Source of the DNA: an uncultured Prevotella sp.
GTDB taxonomy: Bacteria; Bacteroidota; Bacteroidia; Bacteroidales; Bacteroidaceae
DNA: 18,309 nucleotides
Reading direction: 5' to 3'
Assembly: GCA_900556465.1 (NCBI GenBank)
Contig: USPK01000036.1
Location: 1-18,309 of the forward strand
Translations under genes and position numbers: made by a program
Notes under the pieces: generated by a model
Database searches by the model: none
What the model was told of the DNA's origin: nothing
The model's input: the letters and a program-made list of their open reading frames with translations, nothing else
Shown: positions 1 to 8,875 of the stretch, one piece after another
How the letters are laid out: each line of letters starts with the position of its first letter
How positions within the stretch are numbered: position 1 is the stretch's first letter

Positions 1-76
1 TAGCCCCGTTTTTTCTCGCCTTAGCCCCGTTTTTTCTCGCCTTAGCCCCGTTTTTTCTCGCCTTAGCCCCGTTTTT
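1..76. repeat. 21-bp tandem repeat, about 3.6 copies
   Basis: Three exact copies of a 21-bp unit start at 1, 22 and 43, and a fourth starts at 64 and breaks off at about 76. Each unit contains a run of six T followed by CTCGCCTTAGCCCCG. Because the array touches the window edge, more copies may lie to the left. The core GCCTTAGCCCCG also occurs on the minus strand directly after the T-tracts of the two lipoprotein terminators (near 13452-13465 and 16005-16018), so this looks like a local amplification of a terminator-linked element. No reading frame is visible in it. Confidence 0.9.
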
Positions 77-179
77 CCGAAGACTGGCCGAGGGGCGGCA
101 GTCACTGTCCGGCCCGTTCCGGTCCGCGACGGACACACGGCGCCGCAACGGCCCGAACTGACCGGGCAAAATACGACAG

Positions 180-231
180 AAAAACAGCGTGCGGCGCAAC
201 GCCCCGAAACGGGATGCTGCGCCGCACGCTG
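180..231 (-). terminator. Intrinsic terminator ending the dcw operon
   Basis: A perfect 14-bp inverted repeat (arms 185-198 and 218-231) encloses a loop that contains a smaller CCCG/CGGG hairpin. On the minus strand the stem is followed at once by five T (180-184). It lies 45 bp past the stop of the isomerase gene, so it is the natural end of the long minus-strand operon. Confidence 0.9.
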
Positions 232-275
232 AGGGAGACGGCCCCGGCGAGTCCGGGAGACGTCCGGCGGGCCGG

Positions 276-971
276 TCACTCTATCACGGCGGCCCGGATG
301 AGGCGGACGTCCTCTATGGGCCGGTCGTCGGCATTGGTTTCCACGCCCTGTATGGCCTCTATCACCTCGAGCCCCTCTACCACTTCGCCGAACACGGTGT
401 ACTGCCCGTCCAGGTGGGGCGAGCCGCCCGTTTCGCGATAGACCGGGTCGAGCGAGGCGTCGAGTTCCACGGCGCCCTTCGTCACTTCGTAGACGTCGCC
501 GGCTATGGCGCCGAGCTGGCTGTCGGTGAAGCGCTGCCCCCAGACTACGTAGAACTGCGAGCCGCTGCTGCGGCGCTCGGGGTTGACGTCGTCGCCCTCG
601 CGGGCCGCTGCGACGACGCCGCGGCGGTGATAGTGCTTCGGGTAAAGAATCTCGGCCGGGAGCGTATAGCCCGGCCCGCCCTCGCCCAGCAGCTGGCCGG
701 GCTTCGCATGGCGCGAGTCGGGGTCGCCCGTCTGCACCATGAACCGTTTGATGACACGGTGGAAGAGCAGGCCGTCGTAATATCCCTCGCGCACCAGCTT
801 GAGGAAGTTGTCCCGATGAATCGGGGTGTCGTCATACAGGGCAATGACAAAATCGCCCATCGTAGTCTCCACCTTCACGCGGTGGGTCAGGCTGTCCTGC
901 GCACCGGCCGCCGCGACCAGCACGACGGAACATAGCAACAGCAGACTGCGGCGTAAACTTTGCAGGGTCAT
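276..971 (-). CDS. Secreted cyclophilin-type peptidyl-prolyl cis-trans isomerase
   Basis: A 231-aa cyclophilin expected to catalyse cis-trans isomerisation of proline bonds in exported proteins. Residues 1-24 form a signal peptide: basic start, leucine-rich core, and an A-x-A site before Q25. There is no lipobox cysteine at the site, so a soluble periplasmic protein is likely. The cyclophilin core follows, with FHRVIKRFMVQTGDP at about 70-84. Its R72, F77 and Q80 match the catalytic Arg, Phe and Gln of the family. GSQFYVV is at about 137-143 and DGQYTVFGEVVEG at 188-200. About 45 residues separate SQF from DGQYTVFG, longer than in E. coli PpiA but, from memory, usual for Bacteroidetes homologues. 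The gene starts 24 bp after ftsW and is followed by the operon terminator, so it is probably the last dcw-operon gene. Its specific client is unknown. Confidence 0.9.
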   Translation of the reverse strand: MTLQSLRRSLLLLCSVVLVAAAGAQDSLTHRVKVETTMGDFVIALYDDTPIHRDNFLKLVREGYYDGLLFHRVIKRFMVQTGDPDSRHAKPGQLLGEGGPGYTLPAEILYPKHYHRRGVVAAAREGDDVNPERRSSGSQFYVVWGQRFTDSQLGAIAGDVYEVTKGAVELDASLDPVYRETGGSPHLDGQYTVFGEVVEGLEVIEAIQGVETNADDRPIEDVRLIRAAVIE

Positions 972-995
972 GGCAATTGGATTTGAATGGAAGGA

Positions 996-2237
996 TTAAA
1001 CAAGGCCCTCGTTGCTCTGGAACGTCTGCTCTACGGCATCGGGCTTCGGCGCATCGGCCGGCGCCGAAGCGGACTTCTTCGGCTTTTTCCTGGCATACCG
1101 GCTGACGCTAATCATCATGCCGAAGTAGACACAATTGATAAGGGTCGACGTACCGCCCCGGCTGATAAGGGGCAGCGGCTGACCCGTCACCGGCACCAGA
1201 CCTACGGCCACGAGCATGTTGATGAGGGCCTGATTGACCAGCAACAGGGCGAGGCCCATGATGAGGAAGGCGGGGAAATTGCGCTCGCAGCGGCTGGCGA
1301 TGCGCCCCGCACGGACGAGCAGCACCATGTAGAGAAAGACCACCAGAATAGCCCCCCAGAGGCCAAGTTCCTCGACAATGATGGCGTAGATGAAGTCGGA
1401 ATAGGCCTGGGCCAGGTGGTCGCGCTGCTCCGAGTTGCCGGGCCCCTTCCCGATGAAGTTCGACGAGGCGATGGCAATATTGGCGTGGGCCTCCTGCGGG
1501 TGTTCGGCGAGAAAGACCGTATCGTTCTCCACATCGGAAGTGTGGTCCGTCAGACGGGCCACCCACGTGTCGATACGGTGCAGGCCGGGGACGTCGTTGA
1601 GCGTTTCCTTGGGCAACGTCTCCACCAGGAGGACCGCCCCGAGGATAATGGCCGCGAAAAAGGCGACAATCTTGCCCAACTGTATCATCGGAACACGGCC
1701 GAGAAACATCATGAGAAAAACGGTACCGAAAAGGATGACCGCCGTGGAAAGATTCTCTGAAAAAATGAGCAGGCAGACCACGCCGGACGAGACAAGTATC
1801 CACTTCATGGCCCTACGGTCGGCGCCCTCCTCGCGTTGCCAGCAAGCCAGAATCAGGGCCGTCGTGATGATGACGACTCCCTTGGCCAGCTCGGCCGGCT
1901 GGAAGCGGATGCCCAGAATATAGAGCCAGCGCGCGCCCTCGTTGGTCCGGACGCCGAAGAAGAGGGTCAGGATGAGCAAGACGACACAGATGGGGAGGAA
2001 GAATACGGGGATAATCTTGAAATAACGGCAGGGCAGCGCGTGGAAGAACCAGACGACGGCCGTGCCCGCCGCCAGGAAGGCGGCCTGCTTGAAGAGCGGG
2101 GCCAGGAAGTCGCCCGACTTGTAGGAGAGCGAGCTGGCTGCGCTGAAGACCTCGACCAGCGAAATCATGCAGAGCAGGAAAAACACGATCCAGATGACAA
2201 GGTCGCCCTGGAATATTCTGCGGAAGAAAAATTTCAT
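996..2237 (-). CDS. ftsW: FtsW, septal peptidoglycan glycosyltransferase (SEDS family)
   Basis: A 413-aa polytopic inner-membrane protein of the SEDS family, which polymerises lipid II at the division septum together with FtsI. Many hydrophobic helices run from about residue 13 to 380. Family landmarks are RFQPAELAK at about 111-119, ENLSTAVILF at 161-170, GKGPGNS at 263-269, SDFIYAIIVEELG at 280-292, and VPVTGQPLPLISRGGTS at 348-364. D281 in the SDF motif matches the aspartate reported as essential in E. coli FtsW/RodA. The C-terminal 30 residues are Lys/Ala/Pro-rich and presumably cytoplasmic. Length is typical. FtsW rather than RodA is favoured by the dcw position next to murD. Gaps are 48 bp to murD and 24 bp to the isomerase gene; murG, the usual next gene, is missing here. 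Confidence 0.95.
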   Translation of the reverse strand: MKFFFRRIFQGDLVIWIVFFLLCMISLVEVFSAASSLSYKSGDFLAPLFKQAAFLAAGTAVVWFFHALPCRYFKIIPVFFLPICVVLLILTLFFGVRTNEGARWLYILGIRFQPAELAKGVVIITTALILACWQREEGADRRAMKWILVSSGVVCLLIFSENLSTAVILFGTVFLMMFLGRVPMIQLGKIVAFFAAIILGAVLLVETLPKETLNDVPGLHRIDTWVARLTDHTSDVENDTVFLAEHPQEAHANIAIASSNFIGKGPGNSEQRDHLAQAYSDFIYAIIVEELGLWGAILVVFLYMVLLVRAGRIASRCERNFPAFLIMGLALLLVNQALINMLVAVGLVPVTGQPLPLISRGGTSTLINCVYFGMMISVSRYARKKPKKSASAPADAPKPDAVEQTFQSNEGLV

Positions 2238-2285
2238 TTATCGGATTTCGTTGCTGTTGAATATGACGGAGCGCCCCACGGCCTG

Positions 2286-3620
2286 TCAATGCAGCCGGGC
2301 GCGTACTTGCGACTTGAACTGTTCGCCGCGGTCCTCCATGTTGTGGAACAGGTCGAAGCTGGCGCAGCAGGGACTGAGCAGCACGGTGTCGCCCGGACGG
2401 GCCAGGGTGGCGCACGCCTCGACGCAGGTGGCCATGCTGTCCGTGTCGGCCACGGGAAGACCCAAGCCGTCGAACGCGGCGTGGAGCGGGGCGTTGTCGG
2501 CGCCGAGGTAGACCAGTGCGCGGCACTTCTGGCGGACGAGGGGCACTATCTCGCTGTAGTCGTTGCCCTTGTCTTTCCCGCCGACGATGAGTACGACGGG
2601 CGTCGTCATGCTCTCGAGGGCCCAGCGGCAGGCGTCAACGTTGGTGGCCTTGGAGTCGTTCACGTAGTGGACGCCGTCGACGTCGCAGACGCGTTCCAGG
2701 CGGTGTTCCACGCCGGGGAAGTCGGAAAGCCCGGCCCGCACGACGTCGGCGGGCGCGCCGGCACAGAGGGCGGCCAGCGCGGCGGCCAGCGAATTGCGCA
2801 AATTGTGGCGGCCGGGCAGGGAGAGGGCCGAAAGGGGCATTTCAAAAGGCACGGGGGCCGTCAGGCGGAAACGGTCGCCGTCGGCGTAGCCCACGGCGCC
2901 GGGCCGGGGAGCGTCGGCAAAGGGATAAAGGCGACGGGCGGCGGGATACTTGGCCAGCTCGTGCCCGATGTGTTCGTCCTCGAGCCAATAAATAAAGGCG
3001 TCGTCGGGCCGCTGGTTGCGCAGGATGCGCATCTTGGCGTCGACGTAGTTCTGCATGCAGTAATCGTAACGGTCCAGGTGGTCGGGCGTGATGTTCAAGA
3101 GGACGGCGACGTCGGCCCGGAAGTCGTACATGTTATCCAACTGGAACGAGGAAAGCTCTATGACGTAACCGGGACGGGGCGCCTCGGCCACCTGATAGGC
3201 CAGGCTGTGGCCGATGTTGCCCGCCAGGCCGTAGTCCATGCCGGCCTTCCGGAGAATGTGGTGAATGAGCGAGGTGGTCGTGGTCTTACCATTGCTGCCC
3301 GTGATGCAGACCATGCGGGCGTCGGTGTAACGGCCGGCCAGCTCGATTTCACTGATAATGGGGACGTGGCGTTCGCGAAGGGCCACAATCACAGGCGCCG
3401 TGTCGGGGATGCCGGGGCTCTTGACCACCTCGTCAGCCTGGAGGACGCGCTCGGCCGTATGGTGGCCCTCCTCCCAGGCAATGCCGTAACGCTCAAGCAT
3501 TTGCTTGTGCGTCTCGCCTATGTGCCCGGAGTCGGAAACGAAGACTTCAAAGCCTTGCTTCTGAGCCAGGACGGCGGCCCCTACGCCGCTCTCACCGGCT
3601 CCCAAAATGACTGTTCGCAT
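2286..3620 (-). CDS. murD: MurD, UDP-N-acetylmuramoylalanine--D-glutamate ligase
   Basis: A 444-aa cytoplasmic Mur ligase that adds D-Glu to UDP-MurNAc-L-Ala using ATP. The N-terminal Rossmann-like domain opens with VILGAGESGVGAA (residues 4-16). The central ATPase domain has the P-loop GSNGKTTTT at 108-116, ELSSFQLD at 155-162, NITPDHLDRYD at 176-186, and the expected carbamylated Lys in NYVDAKMRI (K196). The C-terminal domain carries NDSKATN, GGKDKGNDYSE and LSPCCASFD. Length and motifs are those of a normal MurD. It begins 15 bp after mraY and ends 48 bp before ftsW, inside the dcw operon. The ATG start places the first beta-strand directly at the N-terminus as expected. Confidence 0.97.
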   Translation of the reverse strand: MRTVILGAGESGVGAAVLAQKQGFEVFVSDSGHIGETHKQMLERYGIAWEEGHHTAERVLQADEVVKSPGIPDTAPVIVALRERHVPIISEIELAGRYTDARMVCITGSNGKTTTTSLIHHILRKAGMDYGLAGNIGHSLAYQVAEAPRPGYVIELSSFQLDNMYDFRADVAVLLNITPDHLDRYDYCMQNYVDAKMRILRNQRPDDAFIYWLEDEHIGHELAKYPAARRLYPFADAPRPGAVGYADGDRFRLTAPVPFEMPLSALSLPGRHNLRNSLAAALAALCAGAPADVVRAGLSDFPGVEHRLERVCDVDGVHYVNDSKATNVDACRWALESMTTPVVLIVGGKDKGNDYSEIVPLVRQKCRALVYLGADNAPLHAAFDGLGLPVADTDSMATCVEACATLARPGDTVLLSPCCASFDLFHNMEDRGEQFKSQVRARLH

Positions 3621-3635
3621 CTGGTATGAAGATTT

Positions 3636-4910
3636 TTATCGGATTTTTAGTGTTATGATGGTGGCAGCGGCCAGGAGTATCGTGGTTATCCAGAAACGGA
3701 CGGTTATCTTGGACTCGTGCCACGCCCCGTGCGGCCAGTTCTTGAACACATAGTGGCAGGTGGGGTCGAGCTGGTCCTTGAGGACACGGAAATTATCGTG
3801 GATGGGCGTTCGCTTGAACAGGCGGCGACGGACACCCTTGCGCTTGCCCGACTTGTAATACTCCACCTGAAGGATAACACTGAGACTTTCCACGAGGAAT
3901 ACGCCGCAGAGGATGGGAATGAGCAGCTCCTTGTGGATGATAATGGCCAGAACGGCGATGACGCCGCCTATCGTCAGCGAGCCGGTGTCGCCCATGAAGA
4001 TCTGAGCGGGATAAGCGTTGTACCATAGGAAACCGATGAGGGCCCCTACCATGGCGGCGATAAAGATTACCAGCTCCTGCGACCCGGGTATGTACATGAT
4101 GTTGAGGTAACTGGCAAACTCGATGTGGCTGGACACGTAGGCCAGGATGCCCAGCGCGATACAGATGATCGCCGAGTTTCCCGCCGCCATGCCGTCCATG
4201 CCGTCGTTCAGGTTAGCGCCGTTCGAGACGGCCGTTATCACGAATATCGTCACGATGACGAAGAGAATCCAGCCGGCCTGGGTCTTGTACTTCCCGCAGA
4301 AGGACATGAGCTCGGTGTAGTCGAGGTTGTTGTTCTTCACAAAGGGGATGGTGGTCTTGGTCGATTTGACGGGCTCGCTCTTGTGGACCACTTCGGTCTG
4401 GGCCCCGCCGTGATGCTCGACTTCCACGTTCTCGCGGATGACAGCGTCGGGGCTGCAATAGAGAACCAGGCCTACAATCAGGCCCAATACGACCTGGCCG
4501 AGTATCTTGAACCTGCCGGGAAGGCCGTCCTTGTTTTTCTTGAAATTCTTGATATAGTCGTCCACAAACCCCAAGGCCCCGAGCCACAGGACCGTTACAA
4601 TCATCAGAATCATATAGATGTTGCGCAGGCGGCCCAGTAACAGGCAGGGCACGAGGACGGAGACGATAATGATGATGCCGCCCATGGAAGGCACGTTCAG
4701 TTTCTGGACGCCGAACGGGTCTATGGACGCATCGCGCTGGACTTCGCTGAAATTGTGGCGCTTCATCCATTTGATGAAGTACTCGCCGAACCATGCCGAG
4801 ATGACCAGGGCGAGCATCAGGGCCAACAGGGAGCGGAACGAGATGTAGCTCCACAAATTGGAGCCGGGTACTCCGAACTGCTCCAGAAAACGGAAGAGAT
4901 AGTAGAGCAT
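3636..4910 (-). CDS. mraY: MraY, phospho-N-acetylmuramoyl-pentapeptide transferase
   Basis: A 424-aa polytopic membrane enzyme that transfers phospho-MurNAc-pentapeptide to undecaprenyl phosphate, giving lipid I. Landmarks are PSMGG at about 74-78, the catalytic FVDDY with D117/D118, KNKDGLPGRFK at 125-135, the NLNDGMDG motif at 233-240, and MGDTGSL at 306-312. The protein is longer than the roughly 360-aa E. coli enzyme because of a hydrophilic stretch around 155-210, which I recall as typical of Bacteroidetes. Two motifs differ from the textbook form: NLNDG instead of NLTDG, and PIHDNF where most MraY have PIHHHF. The remaining core is intact, so I expect an active enzyme. It lies 21 bp after murE and 15 bp before murD. 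Confidence 0.96.
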   Translation of the reverse strand: MLYYLFRFLEQFGVPGSNLWSYISFRSLLALMLALVISAWFGEYFIKWMKRHNFSEVQRDASIDPFGVQKLNVPSMGGIIIIVSVLVPCLLLGRLRNIYMILMIVTVLWLGALGFVDDYIKNFKKNKDGLPGRFKILGQVVLGLIVGLVLYCSPDAVIRENVEVEHHGGAQTEVVHKSEPVKSTKTTIPFVKNNNLDYTELMSFCGKYKTQAGWILFVIVTIFVITAVSNGANLNDGMDGMAAGNSAIICIALGILAYVSSHIEFASYLNIMYIPGSQELVIFIAAMVGALIGFLWYNAYPAQIFMGDTGSLTIGGVIAVLAIIIHKELLIPILCGVFLVESLSVILQVEYYKSGKRKGVRRRLFKRTPIHDNFRVLKDQLDPTCHYVFKNWPHGAWHESKITVRFWITTILLAAATIITLKIR

Positions 4911-4931
4911 GGCTTGTCGTTTTTAGAAGAA

Positions 4932-6416
4932 TTACTGGGCGGGCTGCGCGGCGGGGGTCAGCGGCAGGCCGAAAGCGGCGCGCACTTCCTCGTGGTCGTC
5001 GAAGTGGTGCTTCACGCCTTTCACTTCCTGGTAGGGCTCATGGCCTTTCCCGGCCACCAGGATCACGTCGCCCGGCTTGGCCATCATGACGGCCGTACGA
5101 ATGGCCTCGCGGCGGTCGGCAATGCAGATGGTCTTGCGGGCCTGCTCCGCGTCGAGGCCGGCCAGCATGTCGTCGATGATGGCCTGGGGCTCCTCGAAAC
5201 GGGGATTGTCGCTCGTCAGAATCAGCCGGTCACTGCGATTGGCGGCCTCGCGGGCCATGAGCGGACGCTTGCCTTTGTCGCGATTGCCGCCGGCGCCGCA
5301 GACGGTGATGATTTCGCCCTTGCCATGAACTATCTCGTCGATGGACGTCAGCACATTGGCCAAGGCGTCGGGCGTATGGGCGTAGTCAATAATGGCACAG
5401 ACGCCTTTCGGCGAACGGATGGCCTCGAAACGGCCGTTCACGGGGTGGAGCGTGGAAAGCACGCGCAACACCTCGGCCGGCTCGTGGCCCAGCATGACCG
5501 CCGTGCCGTAGACCGCCAGCAAGTTCGAGACGTTGAACCGCCCGACGAAGCTGACACTCACCTCGCGGCCGTCAATGTCGAGCAGCATCCCCTCGAGCGA
5601 CTCTTCAAGGATGCGGCCCTTGAAGTCGGCCGCAGTGCGCGTGGAATAGGTTTTCACCGTGGCGGCCGTATTCTGAACCATCACCATACCGTTGCGGTCG
5701 TCCGCGTTCGTAATGGCGTAGGCCCCCTTCGGCAGTCCGTCGAAAAAGGCTTTCTTGGCATCGCGGTAATTCTCAAAGGTCTTGTGATAGTCCAAGTGGT
5801 CGCGCGTCAGGTTGGTAAAGATGCCGGCCGCGAAACGCAGGCCGCCGATGCGGTGCTGGTGGATGGCGTGCGAGCTGCACTCCATGAAGGCGTAACGGCA
5901 ACCGGCGTCGGCCATGCGGCCAAGGAGACGGTTGAGCGTCACAGGGTCGGGCGTGGTGTGCTCCGTAGGCACGGCTTCACCGTCAATATAGTTGCAGACC
6001 GTAGACACCAGGCCGCAGCGATAGCCGAAGGCGCGGAACATCCGATAAAGCAGGGTGGCAATCGTCGTCTTGCCGTTGGTCCCCGTCACCCCGACCAGCT
6101 GCAGACGCTTCGTCGGGTCGCCGTAGAAATGCGTAGCGACAGGACCGATGGCCAGTTCCGTATTGTCCACGCGGACAAAGGTGACCCCTTCCGGCACATC
6201 GGCCGGAAGGGCCTCGCACAGCAGTACGGCCGCCGCGCCCTGTTCCACGGCCTTGCCGATATAAGCGTGGCCGTCCGTCTGAGTACCCTTGACGGCAACA
6301 AACAAATCGCCGGGTTTCACTTGACGTGAATCCATGTTCACGCCGGATATTTCGATGTCGAGGCTGCCCCGCACCTCGCGCAGGGACAGCATGCTGAGAA
6401 GTTCTGAAAGTTTCAT
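4932..6416 (-). CDS. murE: MurE, UDP-MurNAc-L-Ala-D-Glu--meso-diaminopimelate ligase
   Basis: A 494-aa cytoplasmic Mur ligase that adds the third residue of the stem peptide. The N-terminal UDP-binding domain includes VNMDSRQVKPGDLFVA at about 26-41. The P-loop GTNGKTT is at 112-118, followed by TTPDP at 154-158, ECSSHA at 179-184 and LTRDHLDYH at 203-211. The C-terminal domain has DYAHTPDAL, CGAGGNRDKGKRP and DNPR at 403-406. In this family DNPR marks preference for meso-diaminopimelate, so a DAP-type cell wall is inferred. The protein has standard length. It starts 53 bp after ftsI, the widest gap in the operon, in which I see no promoter or terminator. Confidence 0.97.
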   Translation of the reverse strand: MKLSELLSMLSLREVRGSLDIEISGVNMDSRQVKPGDLFVAVKGTQTDGHAYIGKAVEQGAAAVLLCEALPADVPEGVTFVRVDNTELAIGPVATHFYGDPTKRLQLVGVTGTNGKTTIATLLYRMFRAFGYRCGLVSTVCNYIDGEAVPTEHTTPDPVTLNRLLGRMADAGCRYAFMECSSHAIHQHRIGGLRFAAGIFTNLTRDHLDYHKTFENYRDAKKAFFDGLPKGAYAITNADDRNGMVMVQNTAATVKTYSTRTAADFKGRILEESLEGMLLDIDGREVSVSFVGRFNVSNLLAVYGTAVMLGHEPAEVLRVLSTLHPVNGRFEAIRSPKGVCAIIDYAHTPDALANVLTSIDEIVHGKGEIITVCGAGGNRDKGKRPLMAREAANRSDRLILTSDNPRFEEPQAIIDDMLAGLDAEQARKTICIADRREAIRTAVMMAKPGDVILVAGKGHEPYQEVKGVKHHFDDHEEVRAAFGLPLTPAAQPAQ

Positions 6417-6469
6417 GACTTCATCTGTATAGGTTCGTACTGTTATTCTCTTTCTCGGCCGCCGGACGG

Positions 6470-8860
6470 TCAGGGTTTGCGCTGACGCTCCGACTTGGGA
6501 GCAGCCGGCGTTCTCCGGGACGTGTCGGCCTCCGACCGTGCGGCTGCCGGCCGGCGGTGTTCGCGTTTCTGCTCGCCCAGTGTCAGGCGCACCGTCTGCC
6601 CGCGCTTCACCTTCTGCCCGGCAGGGATGCTTTGCTTCCTGACTTTCCCTACGCCCTCGGTCTGGACGCGGAGCCCCATCTTCTCCAGACGGTAAAGGGC
6701 GTCCCTCAGACCGTAGCCCTCCACATCGGGCATCACGCCGGCAATTGCCTCCGTGGCGTTCAGCACCATATTGGCATTGCTGCCGTCACTCTCCCCCCAG
6801 ACCGCATCCGTCTGCGACAACGGCATGGATGCCTGGTACTTCACGCCGAGCGTATTGAAAAGGCGGGCCGTCGCCGCCATGTCGCCGGCAAGCGTAACGG
6901 GGCGCTTGTAGAGCGTAGTGTCGCGGGCCTGGGTGTAATCCGTCACGTGATTGCGCGCCATGATCGACTCGGCCACCCGCTTGAAGACGGGGCCGCACAT
7001 ACCGCCGCCCGAAGCCGGCGCCGTTTTGCGGATGCAGACAATACAGGAATAGAGCGGCTTGTCGGCCGGGAAGTAGCCTGCATAGGATATGAAATATTCG
7101 GAAGTACGTCCCTTGCCCGTCCAAATCTGCGCCGTGCCCGTCTTGGCGGCTACGGGGAAATTGCGACTGCCGCCCGCTTTGCCCAGACCTATGGAAACCA
7201 CCTGTTCGAGGCAGGTCCGTATGTCGCGCACCGCTTCCGGGCGCGCCATCTGCTTGCGCAGCACGGTGACGGGGAATTCCTTCACCACCTGTCCGTTGCG
7301 CAGGATGGCCTTGACCAGGCGCGGACGGAGCAGGCGCCCGTTGTTGGCGATACCATTATAAAAGTTCAACGTATTGATCGGTGCCAGCTGCGTCTCGTAA
7401 CCGATGCTCATCCACGGCAACGTAGTGCTCGACCAGTAGGCCCCCTCGCCCGGACGACGGATTCGGGGTTTCTGGTAACCGGGAAGGGGAATTTTCAAAT
7501 CCTCCTTAACGCCGATACGCTCCAGCCCCATGACAAAAGCCGTGGGATTATCGTGGTAGTATTTGTTAATCAGGTAGCTGACCCCGACATTAGACGATTT
7601 CTGAATGATCTGCGGGACCGTGAGCACGCCATAACCGCCCGAGCGCCAGTTATGGTCGCGCATTTTCCGGTTACCGAAGTTGTAAACGCCACCCCCTACG
7701 TCTACCTGGTCCTGCATCGTGATTTTTTTATCGTCGAATGCGACCAGGAACGACATGGGCTTGAACACGGAGCCCGGCTCGTAGATGTCCGTCACGGGCA
7801 GCGCCGTGTCCTCGTGATACGAACCGTCGGCGTGGCGAGTCAGACCGGTCATGGCCTTGATGTCGCCAGTCGCCACCTCCATGACGATACAGACACCCGA
7901 GATGGCACCCAGTTCGGCCAGCTTGTCGCTCAAGGCCTTTTCGCAGATCTCCTGGATGGTGATGTCGAGGGTCGTCATCACGTCGCAGCCGTCTATGGCG
8001 GGCGTGTCGATTTGCACGACGCGGCGGTTCATCACCTTTTGGAAATGGTACTTGCCCGGTTTCCCGGCCAGCACGCTGTCGAAAGTCATCTCGAGACCGT
8101 AGCGCGCCGTGTCCTTGAAGTCTCCGATGGTGCGGATGGCCAGTTCGCCGAACGGGCGGCGGCGCATCTCGACCTTCTCGAAGTTGGCGCTGGAACGCAG
8201 GTTGAAGAGGGGCAGCTTGCTCACCTCGCTGTATTCCACGTAGCTGATGCGGCGATTCTCGTTCTTCCGGAGTTTCAGCGACGTCACCTCGTCCACGTAC
8301 ACTTTCCAGTAGCGCGAGCGCTCCCGCCGGCCTTCTATGAGGTGCTTGCGCAAGGCCACGGGGTCAATGTCCGGAAAGATGCGGTGCATGCCCGTACAGA
8401 TGTTGTCTAGGTACTTAAAGAGTACCGTGTCGCGGCGGTACTGGTCTTTCACCCGCCAGTCCTTCAGCAACTGCTGCCGCAGTTTCGCCACGTCCGTCTT
8501 CGGGAATACGTCGTGCACCTCCTGGCAGGCCAGGTTGAGGCTCTTGTTCAGCGTCGTGTCCTTCAGGTATCGGTTCTCGCGGCTCCAGGCCGTGTCGTTC
8601 TCCGTACTGATGTAGTCCAGATTGATATAAAATTCGGGCAAAGAGGCCGCCAGCACGCGTCCGTCGGCCGCCAGGATGTTGCCGCGCTTGGCCGGCAGCG
8701 TACGGCCCTGCTTTACCAGAATCTGACTTACGCCTACCCAGCGGTCGTGTTGGGTAAACATGAGATAACCTACCTTAGCCACAACGCACGCGGCAGCCAC
8801 GCCCAATATGAACGAGACTACGAAATAACGTCGCATGATTTTCTTGCTCAAGAAATTCAT
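6470..8860 (-). CDS. ftsI: FtsI (PBP3-like) septal transpeptidase with C-terminal PASTA domain
   Basis: A class B penicillin-binding protein of 796 aa that crosslinks septal peptidoglycan and pairs with FtsW. One N-terminal membrane helix spans about residues 12-34. The pedestal region follows, including RGNILAADGRVLA at about 59-71. The transpeptidase domain has the three active-site motifs: S364-V-F-K, S-S-N at about 422, and K-T-G at about 573. A single PASTA domain lies at about 708-761, followed by a basic Arg/Ala/Pro tail of some 35 residues. The pedestal contains an unusual ungapped tandem duplication of 43 residues (101-143 and 144-186, 15 of 43 identical). The Met at residue 9 is a possible alternative start, but the first ATG lies 15 bp after ftsL and is the natural choice. 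Confidence 0.95.
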   Translation of the reverse strand: MNFLSKKIMRRYFVVSFILGVAAACVVAKVGYLMFTQHDRWVGVSQILVKQGRTLPAKRGNILAADGRVLAASLPEFYINLDYISTENDTAWSRENRYLKDTTLNKSLNLACQEVHDVFPKTDVAKLRQQLLKDWRVKDQYRRDTVLFKYLDNICTGMHRIFPDIDPVALRKHLIEGRRERSRYWKVYVDEVTSLKLRKNENRRISYVEYSEVSKLPLFNLRSSANFEKVEMRRRPFGELAIRTIGDFKDTARYGLEMTFDSVLAGKPGKYHFQKVMNRRVVQIDTPAIDGCDVMTTLDITIQEICEKALSDKLAELGAISGVCIVMEVATGDIKAMTGLTRHADGSYHEDTALPVTDIYEPGSVFKPMSFLVAFDDKKITMQDQVDVGGGVYNFGNRKMRDHNWRSGGYGVLTVPQIIQKSSNVGVSYLINKYYHDNPTAFVMGLERIGVKEDLKIPLPGYQKPRIRRPGEGAYWSSTTLPWMSIGYETQLAPINTLNFYNGIANNGRLLRPRLVKAILRNGQVVKEFPVTVLRKQMARPEAVRDIRTCLEQVVSIGLGKAGGSRNFPVAAKTGTAQIWTGKGRTSEYFISYAGYFPADKPLYSCIVCIRKTAPASGGGMCGPVFKRVAESIMARNHVTDYTQARDTTLYKRPVTLAGDMAATARLFNTLGVKYQASMPLSQTDAVWGESDGSNANMVLNATEAIAGVMPDVEGYGLRDALYRLEKMGLRVQTEGVGKVRKQSIPAGQKVKRGQTVRLTLGEQKREHRRPAAARSEADTSRRTPAAPKSERQRKP

Positions 8861-8875
8861 AGGTCGGCAGATTTT

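Noticed and set aside
1..76. Reading the left-edge repeat as a CRISPR array
   Set aside because: The 21-bp units are directly contiguous with no variable spacers, and no cas genes are present.
82..103. Small stem-loop GACTG/CAGTC next to the tandem repeat
   Set aside because: The arms are only five bases plus an inner CCG/CGG after a bulge, with no T-tract and no gene end nearby within the window.
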